This document shows, piece after piece, positions 4,723 through 5,053 of a DNA stretch of 5,053 nt; position 1 is the stretch's first letter; each line of letters begins with the position of its first letter. A model generated the notes under the pieces. That model was not told the DNA's origin, searched no databases, and saw only the letters and a program-made list of their open reading frames with translations. The DNA comes from Spirochaetota bacterium (GTDB lineage Bacteria > Spirochaetota > GWE2-31-10 > MWDO01), in contig JAGOCL010000225.1 of the NCBI GenBank assembly GCA_017998755.1, forward strand, positions 1 through 5,053, written 5' to 3'. The position numbers were made by a program, and so were the translations under genes.

Positions 4723-5053
4723 ATGCTAAAAGATTTACTTCTTAACAAAAAATGTTTTAAATTAGTGTGCGGAGCCGGCAACGAAGACGCCGAAGAGGTG
4801 GAGAAACTCGTTTACGTCTACGCCAAAGCGGGAGCGAAATTATTTGATATTTCCGCTAACGAGGATGTAGTTCAGTCTGCTATAAGCGGTCTTAATAGAA
4901 CGGGTTTAGATATATCCGACTACTTACTATCTGTTAGCGTCGGTATCAAAGGAGACCCTCATATTTCTAAAGCTTCGATCGATCAATCAAAATGCGCTTT
5001 TTGTTTGACCTGCCTTAAAGTATGCTCCAATTCGGCAATTTCTACGGACAATA
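4723..5053 (+). CDS. ldpA: LdpA-like 4Fe-4S protein, N-terminal 110 residues (3' end outside window)
   Basis: The N-terminal part resembles cyanobacterial LdpA (DUF561 family), an iron-sulfur protein linked to redox input to the circadian clock. Visible signatures are FKLVCGAG (12-19), YVYAKAGAKLFDISAN (31-46), where LdpA has YxLAGADCIDVAAD, then LLSVSVGIKGDPHISKA (68-84), where LdpA has a MVSLNDGEDPHFRKA-like segment. A C-x2-C-x2-C-x3-C cluster-binding motif follows (C91, C94, C97, C101), with Ser rather than the common Pro after the last Cys. The comparison is from memory. A stop (TAA, 4714-4716) lies in frame three codons upstream and no alternative start precedes the conserved FKLVCG, so the ATG is secure. 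Yet no Shine-Dalgarno sequence precedes it, and a -10-like GATAAT ends five bases before it. Outside clock-bearing cyanobacteria the function is unknown; a redox or iron-sulfur role is inferred. G+C is about 42%. Confidence 0.75.
   Translation, partial: MLKDLLLNKKCFKLVCGAGNEDAEEVEKLVYVYAKAGAKLFDISANEDVVQSAISGLNRTGLDISDYLLSVSVGIKGDPHISKASIDQSKCAFCLTCLKVCSNSAISTDN

Overview
The window (AT-rich overall, but with many G/C-ending codons in most genes) carries six genes in three blocks. Reading in: a two-gene signalling block on the plus strand (1-2003), a convergent acyl-activating enzyme on the minus strand (2014-3774), a divergent toxin-antitoxin pair (4021-4535), and the start of an LdpA-like iron-sulfur protein that runs off the right edge (4723-5053). 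No rRNA, tRNA, CRISPR array, transposase or insertion-sequence end was seen.

Signalling block: the first gene is the C-terminal part of a larger phosphorelay protein, ending in a histidine phosphotransfer (HPt) domain followed by a complete receiver (REC) domain. Fifty-three bases later comes a 407-residue response regulator with no DNA-binding or enzymatic output domain. It has a degenerate N-terminal receiver, a middle domain that reads like a STAS fold, and an intact C-terminal receiver. Together they look like a multistep phosphorelay whose output is protein-protein interaction rather than direct transcription control.

The acyl-activating enzyme is a 586-residue FAA1/FadD-type AMP-dependent synthetase with all core adenylation motifs. 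It has a strong ribosome binding site and a well-formed candidate promoter. Between it and the toxin-antitoxin pair lies a 19-base inverted repeat whose core matches the classical 7-1-7 Fur box at 13 of 14 specified positions. The toxin-antitoxin pair (TIGR02574-type antitoxin, RelE/ParE-type toxin) has an ATGA overlap, its own promoter with an inverted repeat over the -10, and a short terminator. At about 28% G+C by hand count it contrasts with about 42% in the next gene, which suggests a small acquired cassette.

Organism: the last gene resembles cyanobacterial LdpA (N-terminal FKLxCG...YAxAGA...D motif, GDPH and a 4Fe-4S cysteine motif). With low G+C and mixed codon use, a non-photosynthetic relative of cyanobacteria (Melainabacteria/Vampirovibrionia, such as gut Gastranaerophilales) is my best guess. 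Other low-G+C anaerobic lineages cannot be excluded from 5 kb. I see no clearly new system. The most interesting items are the REC-STAS-like-REC regulator, the Fur-like site, and the LdpA homologue with no Shine-Dalgarno sequence.
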